The translations under genes and the position numbers were made by a program. Shown in pieces: positions 1-6,508 of a stretch of 6,515 bases of DNA; position 1 is the stretch's first letter, and every line of letters begins with the position of its first letter. The stretch is from contig CAYSCH010000481.1 in assembly GCA_964429355.1 (NCBI GenBank), forward strand, positions 1 through 6,515. The letters run 5' to 3'. Below the pieces are notes generated by a model. That model had not been told where the DNA came from. It was given only the letters and a program-made list of their open reading frames with translations, and did no database searches. This DNA comes from JAAYAY01 sp964429355 (lineage in GTDB: Bacteria > Planctomycetota > Planctomycetia > Pirellulales > Thermoguttaceae).

Positions 1-582
1 CTGGACGAGGAATCGCCGGATCTGAAGGTCGTGAACCTGTTGGCCGGGCTGCGGCTGAAGGCCCGGGAGTTTGGGGAAGCGGAACGCCTCTACCGGCTGG
101 GAAACCGTCACAATCCGAACAATCCCACCTGGTTGCGGCTCTTGCAGCGAACGTATGAGTGGCAGGGCGACGACGTCAAGGCGACGCAAGTCATGACAAT
201 CCTGGCCGAAATGGACTCTGGCGACGTTGCCACCCGCAAAAGGCTGGCCCAAAAGGCCCTCGAAAGCGGGGATTATGCGGAAACGGTTAAATGGGCGAAC
301 CAGGCACTCCAGATCGACGTAAATGACGCAGAACTGCATAAGGCGTTTGCCGAAGCGCTGATCGGTCGTCATAATCGAAAGATGGCGCTTCGCGAACTGG
401 AGGCGGCTGTACGTTTGAAGCCGGAGGACGTCGACTTGCAGCTCGCCATGGCGGAGACTCTCTTGGCCTTGGGACGGAAAGAAGAGGCACGGGCGGTTCT
501 GGCTCCGCTTCGTGGTACAGCCCTGGATCGTCCCAGAGCAGCCACATTGCAGAAATTGCTGGAGGCAACCGACCGACCGTGA
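1..582 (+). CDS. TPR-repeat protein, C-terminal part (5' end outside window)
   Basis: The reading frame is open from base 1, so the true start lies upstream; the GTG at 31 is internal to the same frame. The visible 193 residues consist of about five consecutive 34-residue tetratricopeptide units, roughly residues 8-41, 42-75, 76-109, 110-143 and 144-172. The typical pattern is visible: small residues at helix contacts, G-D/E-Y/F turns such as ESGDYAET, and Asn/Pro/Asp at unit ends (HNPNNPT, DVNDAE, KPEDVD). TPR arrays are protein-protein interaction scaffolds. Here they would form the C-terminal arm of a larger protein whose N-terminal domain cannot be seen; a peptidase or other enzymatic domain is possible but unsupported. 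The stop overlaps the next gene's start by 4 bases (GTGA), suggesting translational coupling. The TPR call is firm; the specific function is unknown. Confidence 0.88.
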   Translation: MDEESPDLKVVNLLAGLRLKAREFGEAERLYRLGNRHNPNNPTWLRLLQRTYEWQGDDVKATQVMTILAEMDSGDVATRKRLAQKALESGDYAETVKWANQALQIDVNDAELHKAFAEALIGRHNRKMALRELEAAVRLKPEDVDLQLAMAETLLALGRKEEARAVLAPLRGTALDRPRAATLQKLLEATDRP

Positions 583-935
583 ATCGTGACATCCCCACCG
601 CAGGCCAAGCCGGCGACCCGGCGGAGGCCAAGGCTGTTTCCCTGGCCGACTTCCAGCAACTCATCCGCGACATGTATTTCCGCAAAGACACCGAGCGCGG
701 CGTCGACGGGACGTTCATGTGGTTCATGGAAGAGGTGGGTGAGTTGGCCGCGGCCCTGCGCAACGGAACGCAGGAAGAGAAGTCGGGCGAGTTCGCAGAT
801 GTGCTGGCCTGGCTGACCACGATTGCCAATGTGGCCGGGGTGGACCTCTCGGTGGCGATCCATAAGAAGTACGGCTCGGGATGCCCCGGCTGTGGACAGT
901 TTGTATGCACGTGTCCCGATGCGGGGAAACCATGA
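579..935 (+). CDS. MazG-like nucleotide pyrophosphohydrolase with C-terminal cysteine (zinc-like) tail
   Basis: This 118-residue protein belongs to the all-alpha MazG/dUTPase-like NTP pyrophosphohydrolase group, which hydrolyses (d)NTPs to NMP and pyrophosphate using magnesium. The metal-binding signature is visible as E52-x-x-E55 (within EEVGEL) and E71-x-x-D74 (within EFADVL), 15 residues apart, matching the family pattern ExxE-(12-28)-ExxD. After the helical core the chain ends in four cysteines, C102, C105, C110 and C112 (CPGC...CTC), a likely structural zinc site. It is a single-domain protein, about half the size of full E. coli MazG. The GTG start is chosen because it overlaps the TPR gene's stop (GTGA) and because the MazG core begins soon after; a GGAGG at 561-565 lies 13 bases upstream, a rather long spacing. 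The 3' end overlaps the next gene by ATGA. The substrate could be housekeeping, damaged or modified nucleotides; the sequence does not decide. Confidence 0.87.
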   Translation: MNRDIPTAGQAGDPAEAKAVSLADFQQLIRDMYFRKDTERGVDGTFMWFMEEVGELAAALRNGTQEEKSGEFADVLAWLTTIANVAGVDLSVAIHKKYGSGCPGCGQFVCTCPDAGKP

Positions 936-3130
936 GCCGCAAGGCAGCCTCCTCTCTTGTGATTCTGCTCCTGTTGTCGATCGGCACGACCCGCGGTGAT
1001 TCCGAGATCATTGAGGGCGTGGAGGTCGGATTCTCCGGAGTGTACCAGGCCGGCCTCTGGACTCCGGTACGGGTCCATTTCGCACCCAGTGTGGACCTTG
1101 GCGGTGCGGAAGTGAGTCTGATTGTTCCGGACGGCGACGGTGTGCCGTCCCGCGTTTCGGCCCCCCTGCCCTCCCCTGCCCCGGACTCGATCCTGCTCTA
1201 CACCCGTTTCGGCCGGCTCCACTACCCGCTCACGGTTCGTGTGGAACGGTCTGGAGAATTCGTTGCGGAGCGGACTTTTGAGGCGACGGACGAGCCCACG
1301 GAGACGACGATTCCCGCGGCCGTGGGGTCGAATCAGCGGCTGGTCATTGTGATCGGCTCGGCCTCCTTGGGAATCGGCGACGCGATCGCTCAGATGCGTG
1401 AGCCGGCGGAAGAACAAACCAGGCTGGTCGAACTCAAGAAGGCGGCGGACCTGCCGGACGAATGGTTCGGCTATGAGTGCGTCAGCCTGCTCGTGCTTTC
1501 CGGGACCGACCTGGAGTGCTACGCGGGATTGTCTGCCAACGATCGGCGCGTGGAAGCAATCGCCAAATGGATCCGCCATGGCGGCCGTCTCCTGATCACC
1601 GCGGGCGAATATGGAGAACAGCTTTTCGGAGTCCAAGGTTCGTTGCGCAGTCTCGTGCCGGGGACTTTTGTGAAGACGCTCCCCTTGAGCCAGGCGCGCG
1701 AACTGGAACGCTTTGCCGACAGCAACGATAGCCTCCTCGGAGGCGGCCAGACACTGCAGGTTTCCCAACTGACCGACGTCCAAGGGCGGATCACGAAACG
1801 AGAAGGCAATCTTCCGCTGATCGTCGATCGTGTGTGGGGCTTCGGCCAGGTGGTCTTTCTGGCAGCGGATCTGGATCGTGGCCCCCTGGGGCAATGGGAA
1901 TCCCGGCCGCGTCTGGTGGCCAAGATGCTGGGCTGGCCGTTGAAACCGATCGAAGAAACGGAAGACAACAAGGCCATTCGCCACTTCGGCTATTCGGATC
2001 TGGCCGGTCAGTTGCGCAGCGGCCTGGACCAGTTTGAAGGCGTGCGGCGGATTCCGTTCGGACTGATCTTGGGGGTAGTCGTCGTGTATCTCCTCCTGGT
2101 TGGTCCGGGGGACTACTTCTTGGTGCGGAAGGTCCTCCGCCGGATGGAACTGACCTGGGTTACGTTCCCGGCGGTCGTGGTGCTGTTCTGCGTTCTGGCC
2201 TACGTTGTTGCCCGATACACGAAGGGCGACCAGTTCCTGGTCAACCAGGCGAGCCTGATCGATGTGGACGTGGAAACCGGCGACCTTCGAGGCACCGCCT
2301 GGGCCAATGTCTTCAGTCCCGAGACGTGTCGGGCCGACCTGCGATTTGAATCGCGAGGCGAGGGAGCTGCTGCGGAGACGGACTCCAAGCCGCTGACTGC
2401 ATGGCTCGGCCTGTCGGGCCGAGGCTTGGGTGGCATGGATCCGGTGGCTCCGCCGGTGTGGCCGGAGCCTTACGACTTCCAGGACGGCAACAGCCTCCTG
2501 GCCCAATTGCCGTTGCAGGTCTGGTCGAGCAAGAGTCTGACCTCGCGCTGGGGCGGCAAGATGGAATCGACCTTCGACTGCGACCTGGAAGAGAAAGGCC
2601 CGGTTCCTTCCGGCCACATCATCAACCGGCTTCAGGTTCCGTTGTCGGACTGCCTGCTCGTTTACGGCAATTGGGTCTACGAATTGGGGACCCTGACCCC
2701 CGGGCAGAACTTCCGCATCGGCCCGACCGTGCCGCGCCGCGAACTAGCCAGCTTTCTCACCGGCCGAAAGCTTGTTTTCAACAAGGGTCAGGAACGTGCC
2801 ACGCAGCAGGCAACCCGCTACAGCATCGAGAGCATCGACGCGGATTACATCCTCCGGGCCATGACCTTCTTTGAAGCAGCCGGCGGGCGCCCCTACACCC
2901 ATCTGGCGAACACATACCAGGGCTTCATCGATATGAGCGGCCTGCTGCAACGCGACCGGGCCGTTCTGGTGGCCAGGCTGGCAGGGTCCGATGGGGGCGC
3001 TGCGGTTAATGCGGCCCTTCCCTGCGATGTCCAGATCTCTCTTACCCGGCAAGGTGAAGTCGTGCCCGTCCGAGAAAAACACACTGTTCTGCTGCGATTC
3101 GTCCTCCCCGTCAAAGCAGACGAAAGGTGA
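932..3130 (+). CDS. Signal-peptide membrane protein with two extracytoplasmic domains around a two-helix hairpin; probable ABC-system partner
   Basis: The start at 932 is preferred because ATGA overlaps the MazG stop and gives a classical signal peptide at residues 1-22 (basic MSRK, leucine-rich core, cleavage near TRG-DS); an in-frame ATG at 881 would bury it behind 17 residues. The mature N-terminal part (about 23-370) begins with a beta-sandwich-like stretch. It then has an alpha/beta region resembling the class I glutamine-amidotransferase-like fold of GldG-type ABC auxiliary proteins, with VSLLVLSG near 181-188, KWIRHGGRLLI near 212-222 and GFGQVVFLAADLD at 303-315. Two transmembrane helices follow (about 376-395 and 413-430), joined by a basic, presumably cytoplasmic loop (RKVLRR). 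A second extracytoplasmic domain runs from about 432 to 732. The ABC ATPase gene begins 7 bases downstream, so the two products probably act together at the inner membrane. No enzymatic motif was recognised; the exact role is unknown. Confidence 0.82.
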   Translation: MSRKAASSLVILLLLSIGTTRGDSEIIEGVEVGFSGVYQAGLWTPVRVHFAPSVDLGGAEVSLIVPDGDGVPSRVSAPLPSPAPDSILLYTRFGRLHYPLTVRVERSGEFVAERTFEATDEPTETTIPAAVGSNQRLVIVIGSASLGIGDAIAQMREPAEEQTRLVELKKAADLPDEWFGYECVSLLVLSGTDLECYAGLSANDRRVEAIAKWIRHGGRLLITAGEYGEQLFGVQGSLRSLVPGTFVKTLPLSQARELERFADSNDSLLGGGQTLQVSQLTDVQGRITKREGNLPLIVDRVWGFGQVVFLAADLDRGPLGQWESRPRLVAKMLGWPLKPIEETEDNKAIRHFGYSDLAGQLRSGLDQFEGVRRIPFGLILGVVVVYLLLVGPGDYFLVRKVLRRMELTWVTFPAVVVLFCVLAYVVARYTKGDQFLVNQASLIDVDVETGDLRGTAWANVFSPETCRADLRFESRGEGAAAETDSKPLTAWLGLSGRGLGGMDPVAPPVWPEPYDFQDGNSLLAQLPLQVWSSKSLTSRWGGKMESTFDCDLEEKGPVPSGHIINRLQVPLSDCLLVYGNWVYELGTLTPGQNFRIGPTVPRRELASFLTGRKLVFNKGQERATQQATRYSIESIDADYILRAMTFFEAAGGRPYTHLANTYQGFIDMSGLLQRDRAVLVARLAGSDGGAAVNAALPCDVQISLTRQGEVVPVREKHTVLLRFVLPVKADER
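3125..3130 (+). promoter_or_regulatory. Shine-Dalgarno site of the ABC ATPase gene
   Basis: AGGTGA lies 7 bases before the ATG at 3138 and overlaps the stop codon of the preceding gene. It decides the start: the same frame stays open upstream to an ATG at 2991, but that would run deep into the preceding gene and precede the ABC domain with unrelated residues. Confidence 0.75.
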
Positions 3131-3137
3131 GAAGAAC

Positions 3138-4064
3138 ATGATTCAAACCCGAGACCTCACCAAGGCCTACGGTGATCTGAAGGCGATCAACAGCCTGAAT
3201 CTCAATCTCAACGAGGGGGACCTGTTCGGGTTCATCGGACCAAACGGATCGGGCAAGACGACGACCATGCGGATCCTCGCCACACTGCTGCAGCCCACCG
3301 TCGGCGAGGCGACGGTCTGCGGGTACTCGATCTATACGCACCCGAAAGAGATCCGCCGCCTGATCGGCTACATGCCCGACTTCTTCGGCGTTTACGACGA
3401 CATGAAGGTCATCGAGTATCTGGAATTCTTCGCGGCCGCTTACCGCATCAAGGGGGAGGCGAGGCGAAAGAAGTGCAACGAGATGCTCGACATGGTCGAC
3501 CTGGGATACAAGCGCAACGCCTTCGTCACCAGCCTCTCCCGCGGCATGACCCAGCGCCTCGGACTGGCCCGTGTGCTCCTGCACGATCCCCAGGTGCTGT
3601 TGCTGGACGAGCCGGCCAGTGGCCTGGACCCGCGGGCGAGAATCGAGATCCGCGGCCTCCTCAAGGAGCTCCGCAAGCTGGGCAAGACAATCATGGTCTC
3701 CAGCCACATCCTTCCTGAACTGGCCGACATCTGCAACAAGGTCGGGATCATCGAGCGGGGTGAATTGCTCGTGTCGGCCGAGGTGGCCGAGGTCATGCGG
3801 CGAGTCCGGCAAAGCCCGGTGCTGGTCATCGACGTGATGGGCGATCAGGATGCCGCCGCGAATCTCCTCCAGGAACACAAGTCGGTCACCAAGGTCGACC
3901 GGAAGGAAGAGAAGTTGCTGGTGACGTTGGGGGAAGGCGTCGAGGATTACAGCGAGCTGGCCACGTTGCTCGTCCAGGCGGGTTTCAGGATCAGGACTTT
4001 CAAGGAAGACGAGATCAACCTGGAAACCGCGTTCATGTATCTCACGAAGGGCATCACGGCGTAA
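3138..4064 (+). CDS. ABC transporter ATP-binding protein (ABC-2 / drug-export type)
   Basis: This 308-residue cytoplasmic ATPase would power a membrane transporter. All core motifs are present: Walker A GPNGSGKTT at 34-42, a signature in the form LSRGM at 133-137, Walker B VLLLDE ending at E158, the D-loop SGLD at 161-164 and the H-loop histidine H190. The Q-loop position, normally GYLPQ, reads GYMPD, so Asp81 replaces the glutamine. Residues about 225-308 form a C-terminal extension with the alternating strand/helix pattern common in CcmA/YxlF/GldA-like ATPases. The start at 3138 is set by a good ribosome site and by the usual position of the first ABC strand (MIQTRDLTKAYG). The gene sits directly behind the membrane-anchored protein, and galE begins 9 bases downstream. 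An ABC-2 permease gene would be expected next but is absent here. Family is certain; the substrate is unknown. Confidence 0.95.
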   Translation: MIQTRDLTKAYGDLKAINSLNLNLNEGDLFGFIGPNGSGKTTTMRILATLLQPTVGEATVCGYSIYTHPKEIRRLIGYMPDFFGVYDDMKVIEYLEFFAAAYRIKGEARRKKCNEMLDMVDLGYKRNAFVTSLSRGMTQRLGLARVLLHDPQVLLLDEPASGLDPRARIEIRGLLKELRKLGKTIMVSSHILPELADICNKVGIIERGELLVSAEVAEVMRRVRQSPVLVIDVMGDQDAAANLLQEHKSVTKVDRKEEKLLVTLGEGVEDYSELATLLVQAGFRIRTFKEDEINLETAFMYLTKGITA

Positions 4065-4073
4065 GGCAGATCA

Positions 4074-5087
4074 ATGCGAATCCTCGTCACCGGCGGTACC
4101 GGCTATATTGGCAGCCACACCTCGATCCGCCTGCTCGAGGCGGGCTATGAGCCGATCCTGCTGGACAATCTCTACAACAGCAAACGGGCGGTGCTGGAGC
4201 GGCTGACTCAGATCACCGGCCGAACCCTGACATTCTACGAGGGCGACATTCGCGACCAGCCGCTCGTGGAAAAGATCCTTACCGACGAGCGGATCGAGGC
4301 GGTGATCCATTTTGCCGGGCTCAAGGCGGTGGGGGAGTCGGTTTCGATCCCGCTGAAGTACTACGAGAACAACGTGGGCGGGACCGTCAGCCTCCTCGAG
4401 GCGATGGAGAAGACCGGAGTTCGCTCCCTCGTGTTCAGTTCTTCCGCCACGGTCTACGGCGATCCCCAACAGTTGCCGATCCCCGAAACGGCCCCGCTCA
4501 GTGCCACGAACCCCTATGGCCGCAGCAAGCTGTTCATCGAAGAGATCCTCCGCGATCTGGCCATTGCCGATCCGCGCTGGAGTCTTGTGCTTCTTCGGTA
4601 TTTCAACCCGGTGGGGGCTCATCCGTCGGGCCTGATCGGCGAGGACCCGCAGGGTATTCCCAACAACCTCATGCCGTTCGTGGCCCAGGTGGCGGTGGGA
4701 CGGCGCAAGAAGGTATCGGTCTTCGGCAACGACTATCCTACGCCGGACGGCACCGGCGTGCGCGACTACATCCATGTGGTGGATCTGGCCCAAGGACACG
4801 TGGCGGCCCTCGATGCCCACGCGAGAGAGGCTGGACTGTTCACCTACAACCTGGGCACGGGCAACGGGTCGAGTGTGCTGGAAGTCATCGAGGCCTTTGC
4901 CAGGGCGAGCGGCCGCCCGGTTCCCTACGAGATCGTCCCCCGCCGCCCCGGCGATGTGGCCGCTTGCTATGCCGATCCCACGCTCGCACGGGAGAAGCTC
5001 GGCTGGAAGGCCACACTGGGCCTGGAGGCCATGACGGCCGACGCGTGGCGTTGGCAGTCGGGGAACCCCCGCGGGTATGACGCCTGA
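4074..5087 (+). CDS. galE: UDP-glucose 4-epimerase
   Basis: GalE interconverts UDP-glucose and UDP-galactose with tightly bound NAD, in the Leloir pathway and in supplying sugars for envelope glycans. The 337-residue product is essentially the same length as E. coli GalE (338) and aligns along its whole length from memory. It has the Rossmann NAD motif TGGTGYIGSH (G7, G10, G13), NAD/substrate stretches HFAGLKAVGES and FSSSATVYGD, the catalytic S124 with Y148-xxx-K152 (extended SDR type), RYFNPVGAHPSG, and GTGVRDYIHVVDLA. At the position of E. coli Tyr299 it has Cys298 (GDVAACYAD), as in human GALE (Cys307), which predicts acceptance of the N-acetylated sugars UDP-GlcNAc and UDP-GalNAc. The start follows the ATPase stop by 9 bases with only a weak AAGG ribosome site overlapping that stop, consistent with coupled translation. 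It is the last gene of the plus-strand unit. Confidence 0.97.
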   Translation: MRILVTGGTGYIGSHTSIRLLEAGYEPILLDNLYNSKRAVLERLTQITGRTLTFYEGDIRDQPLVEKILTDERIEAVIHFAGLKAVGESVSIPLKYYENNVGGTVSLLEAMEKTGVRSLVFSSSATVYGDPQQLPIPETAPLSATNPYGRSKLFIEEILRDLAIADPRWSLVLLRYFNPVGAHPSGLIGEDPQGIPNNLMPFVAQVAVGRRKKVSVFGNDYPTPDGTGVRDYIHVVDLAQGHVAALDAHAREAGLFTYNLGTGNGSSVLEVIEAFARASGRPVPYEIVPRRPGDVAACYADPTLAREKLGWKATLGLEAMTADAWRWQSGNPRGYDA

Positions 5088-5170
5088 CCGCCTGGACGGG
5101 CGTTCCGCGATTGGATCGCCGACCATGGAGATCCGGGAGACCAGGCTGCTGACTACCCGCTCGACGCAGT
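5088..5170. other. Gap between convergent genes galE and DUF2442
   Basis: This is the longest gene-free stretch in the window (83 bases), between two convergent stop codons. It must hold or pass the transcription ends of both units. The only inverted repeat noticed is short (GGATC at 5113-5117 with GATCC at 5130-5134, 12-base loop) and has no following T run, so no intrinsic terminator is called. Confidence 0.7.
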
Positions 5171-5458
5171 CTACATGGGACGTGGCTCTGCTCCCGCCAG
5201 CAAGCCGGCCACCGACAGATCCTCGTCGAGATCTGGCCAATGAAGCCCAATACCGCCGCCGCCAATTCGGTACCGCTCTCGTTGCTCGGGAGACGCTTGA
5301 CGCAACACGGGAAACCACTGCAAGGGCACACTCAACACTCGCCCGTCGGTGAGGATGACTCGCATCATTTCCTCATCAAATTCCAGCGACTTCGCAAACG
5401 CCGTGGTAGGAACAAACGCCTTTTGGGAGTGGATTCTGGAATGAGACGAAGTATTCAT
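5171..5458 (-). CDS. DUF2442 domain protein
   Basis: This 95-residue protein matches the DUF2442 family pattern as known from memory: a first strand around SLEFDEEMMRV (24-34), then LTDGRVLSVPLQWFPVL (36-52), ASPEQRERY (55-63), and the hallmark GIGLHWPDLDEDLSV (69-83) followed by a terminal helix AGLLAG. The ATG at 5458 is chosen over an upstream TTG at 5494 because a strong GGAGG lies 6 bases before it. The family has no settled biochemical function. It is often found beside DUF4160, and some pairs have been proposed to behave as toxin-antitoxin-like modules; no DUF4160 gene is visible next to this copy. It lies 43 bases downstream of the DUF4886 gene on the same strand, so the two may share a transcript, and it converges with galE. 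Confidence 0.85.
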   Translation of the reverse strand: MNTSSHSRIHSQKAFVPTTAFAKSLEFDEEMMRVILTDGRVLSVPLQWFPVLRQASPEQRERYRIGGGGIGLHWPDLDEDLSVAGLLAGAEPRPM

Positions 5459-5464
5459 GCCAGG

Positions 5465-5469
5465 CCTCC
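5465..5469 (-). promoter_or_regulatory. Shine-Dalgarno site of the DUF2442 gene
   Basis: On the minus strand GGAGG stands 6 bases before the ATG at 5458. It is the strongest ribosome site in the window. It fixes the start of the small gene and supports its being translated independently of the DUF4886 gene upstream. Confidence 0.75.
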
Positions 5470-5501
5470 AGCAGTTGACTGCGATGTTCGTCAACCAGCC
5501 G

Positions 5502-6497
5502 TTACTTCACCGCTGGCCGTTTGCCTTCCGCAACCACCTGGTGGGCGATCCCGCTGAGGAACTTCGCGTCTTCCTCTGCGATCTTTTCCACGCGGATGCC
5601 TTCCGCGTAGGGATTCGAGCCGGTGAGAAACTCGAACCAGACGGCCGCGGCAAGGTACTCTCCCTGAACTCCCGCATGGTGACTGTCGCAGCGAAGTTGC
5701 TTCGGTTCGGTGTTGCTCCAGGAGTAGCCCACGCATAACGAGTTCTTCTGGTTGGGAAGATTCGGCGGCGCGAACGCCGATAAATCGATGTCCCTGTCGG
5801 GTACAAACGGGCGGACTTCGCGAGCCAATTGAAACGCGGCTCCCACGGGGATCACGCGGATGCCGAGTTCTTCAGCAATCGTGCGGTAGGCCGCGTCCAG
5901 GTCGCGATACATGTCCTTCTGGCCGTAACCGGGCTTGTCGGGAAACACCTTTTCGAAATCTCCGTCGACCCGATAGGCCCAGGTCTGGTGCATGACCACC
6001 TCGGCCTGGGGGGCGTACTTCTTGATGTAATCGCAGAGTTCCTTGGCATAGGGACGGAAGCTCGCAATGTTGGGGCTTTGAGCGCTGGCCTGCTGGATGG
6101 TCACGATATCCCAGCGATCGGAGGTGAGATACTCGCGAAGTCCCACCTGGGTGCGGGTCTTTATACCGTTTTCATCCGTGGTGGTCAGGGAGTACGGTTT
6201 GCCGTCCGGATTGTCGGGATCGGCCTCGTGCAGCTTCGCCAGCCGAATGTGCTTCTCCATAGAGCAGCCGCCGATAATGGCTCCGCCGAGGGTGAGGCGG
6301 CACTTTTCGCTCCTGGTACCCATGGGAGTCAGAAAGGTAAACGCGTTGACAGTGAAGCTGTTGCCGACGCCAAGCACCTTGATCTCGCGTTGCGCTGGAG
6401 GAGCCGCTGGTGCTTGGGCATTCGCGGTGGATGGAGCACTGACGGCCAGAATTGCCAGAACCAACAGTTGTGGGACGGAAATCGAAGATACTCTCAT
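5502..6497 (-). CDS. Secreted DUF4886 (SGNH-hydrolase-like) protein
   Basis: This 331-residue protein begins with a signal peptide (MRVSS, hydrophobic core 9-20, predicted cleavage after ANA near residue 27), so it is exported. The mature part carries DUF4886 hallmarks, a family related to SGNH/GDSL hydrolases: VLGVGNSFTVN at 41-51 with candidate nucleophile S47, the glycine block GGAIIGGCS at 71-79, WDIVTIQQAS at 129-138, VVMHQTWAY at 167-175, and a C-terminal D271-S-H-H274 candidate Asp/His pair before GVQGEYLAAAVW. SGNH enzymes are esterases or acetyl-hydrolases, often acting on glycans; the substrate here is unknown. Five cysteines remain in the mature chain (66, 78, 155, 255, 270), so disulfides are possible outside the cytoplasm. 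The start at 6497 has an AAAGG site 6 bases upstream. DUF2442 follows on the same strand. Confidence 0.88.
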   Translation of the reverse strand: MRVSSISVPQLLVLAILAVSAPSTANAQAPAAPPAQREIKVLGVGNSFTVNAFTFLTPMGTRSEKCRLTLGGAIIGGCSMEKHIRLAKLHEADPDNPDGKPYSLTTTDENGIKTRTQVGLREYLTSDRWDIVTIQQASAQSPNIASFRPYAKELCDYIKKYAPQAEVVMHQTWAYRVDGDFEKVFPDKPGYGQKDMYRDLDAAYRTIAEELGIRVIPVGAAFQLAREVRPFVPDRDIDLSAFAPPNLPNQKNSLCVGYSWSNTEPKQLRCDSHHAGVQGEYLAAAVWFEFLTGSNPYAEGIRVEKIAEEDAKFLSGIAHQVVAEGKRPAVK

Positions 6498-6503
6498 TTC
6501 AAG

Positions 6504-6508
6504 CCTTT
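6504..6508 (-). promoter_or_regulatory. Shine-Dalgarno site of the DUF4886 gene
   Basis: On the minus strand AAAGG lies 6 bases before the ATG at 6497 and supports that start, which also gives a clean signal peptide. The window ends only 7 bases further out, so no promoter can be judged. Confidence 0.6.

Noticed and set aside
881..931. An earlier in-frame ATG for the membrane protein gene
   Set aside because: It would put 17 residues before a clean signal peptide and overlap the MazG gene by 55 bases; the ATGA overlap at 932 fits the pattern of the unit.
287..2617. A 776-residue open frame on the minus strand
   Set aside because: It lies antisense to three well-supported genes. Its composition is low in recognisable motifs and rich in Arg, Pro and His, as expected of an antisense shadow of GC-rich coding sequence.
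3111..3878. A 255-residue minus-strand frame across the ABC ATPase
   Set aside because: The ATPase motifs on the plus strand are intact across the same bases, and the antisense product shows no domain.
5113..5134. A short inverted repeat as a terminator between galE and DUF2442
   Set aside because: The stem is only 5 base pairs with a 12-base loop and no T run on either strand, so it is within chance.
4071..5318. A 415-residue open frame on the minus strand across galE
   Set aside because: galE on the plus strand is certain along its full length, and the antisense product resembles no family. It is a codon-bias shadow.
5077..5352. A 91-residue plus-strand frame after galE
   Set aside because: It overlaps galE and runs antisense to the DUF2442 gene, whose family motifs and strong ribosome site are clear. 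Its own product has no recognisable features.
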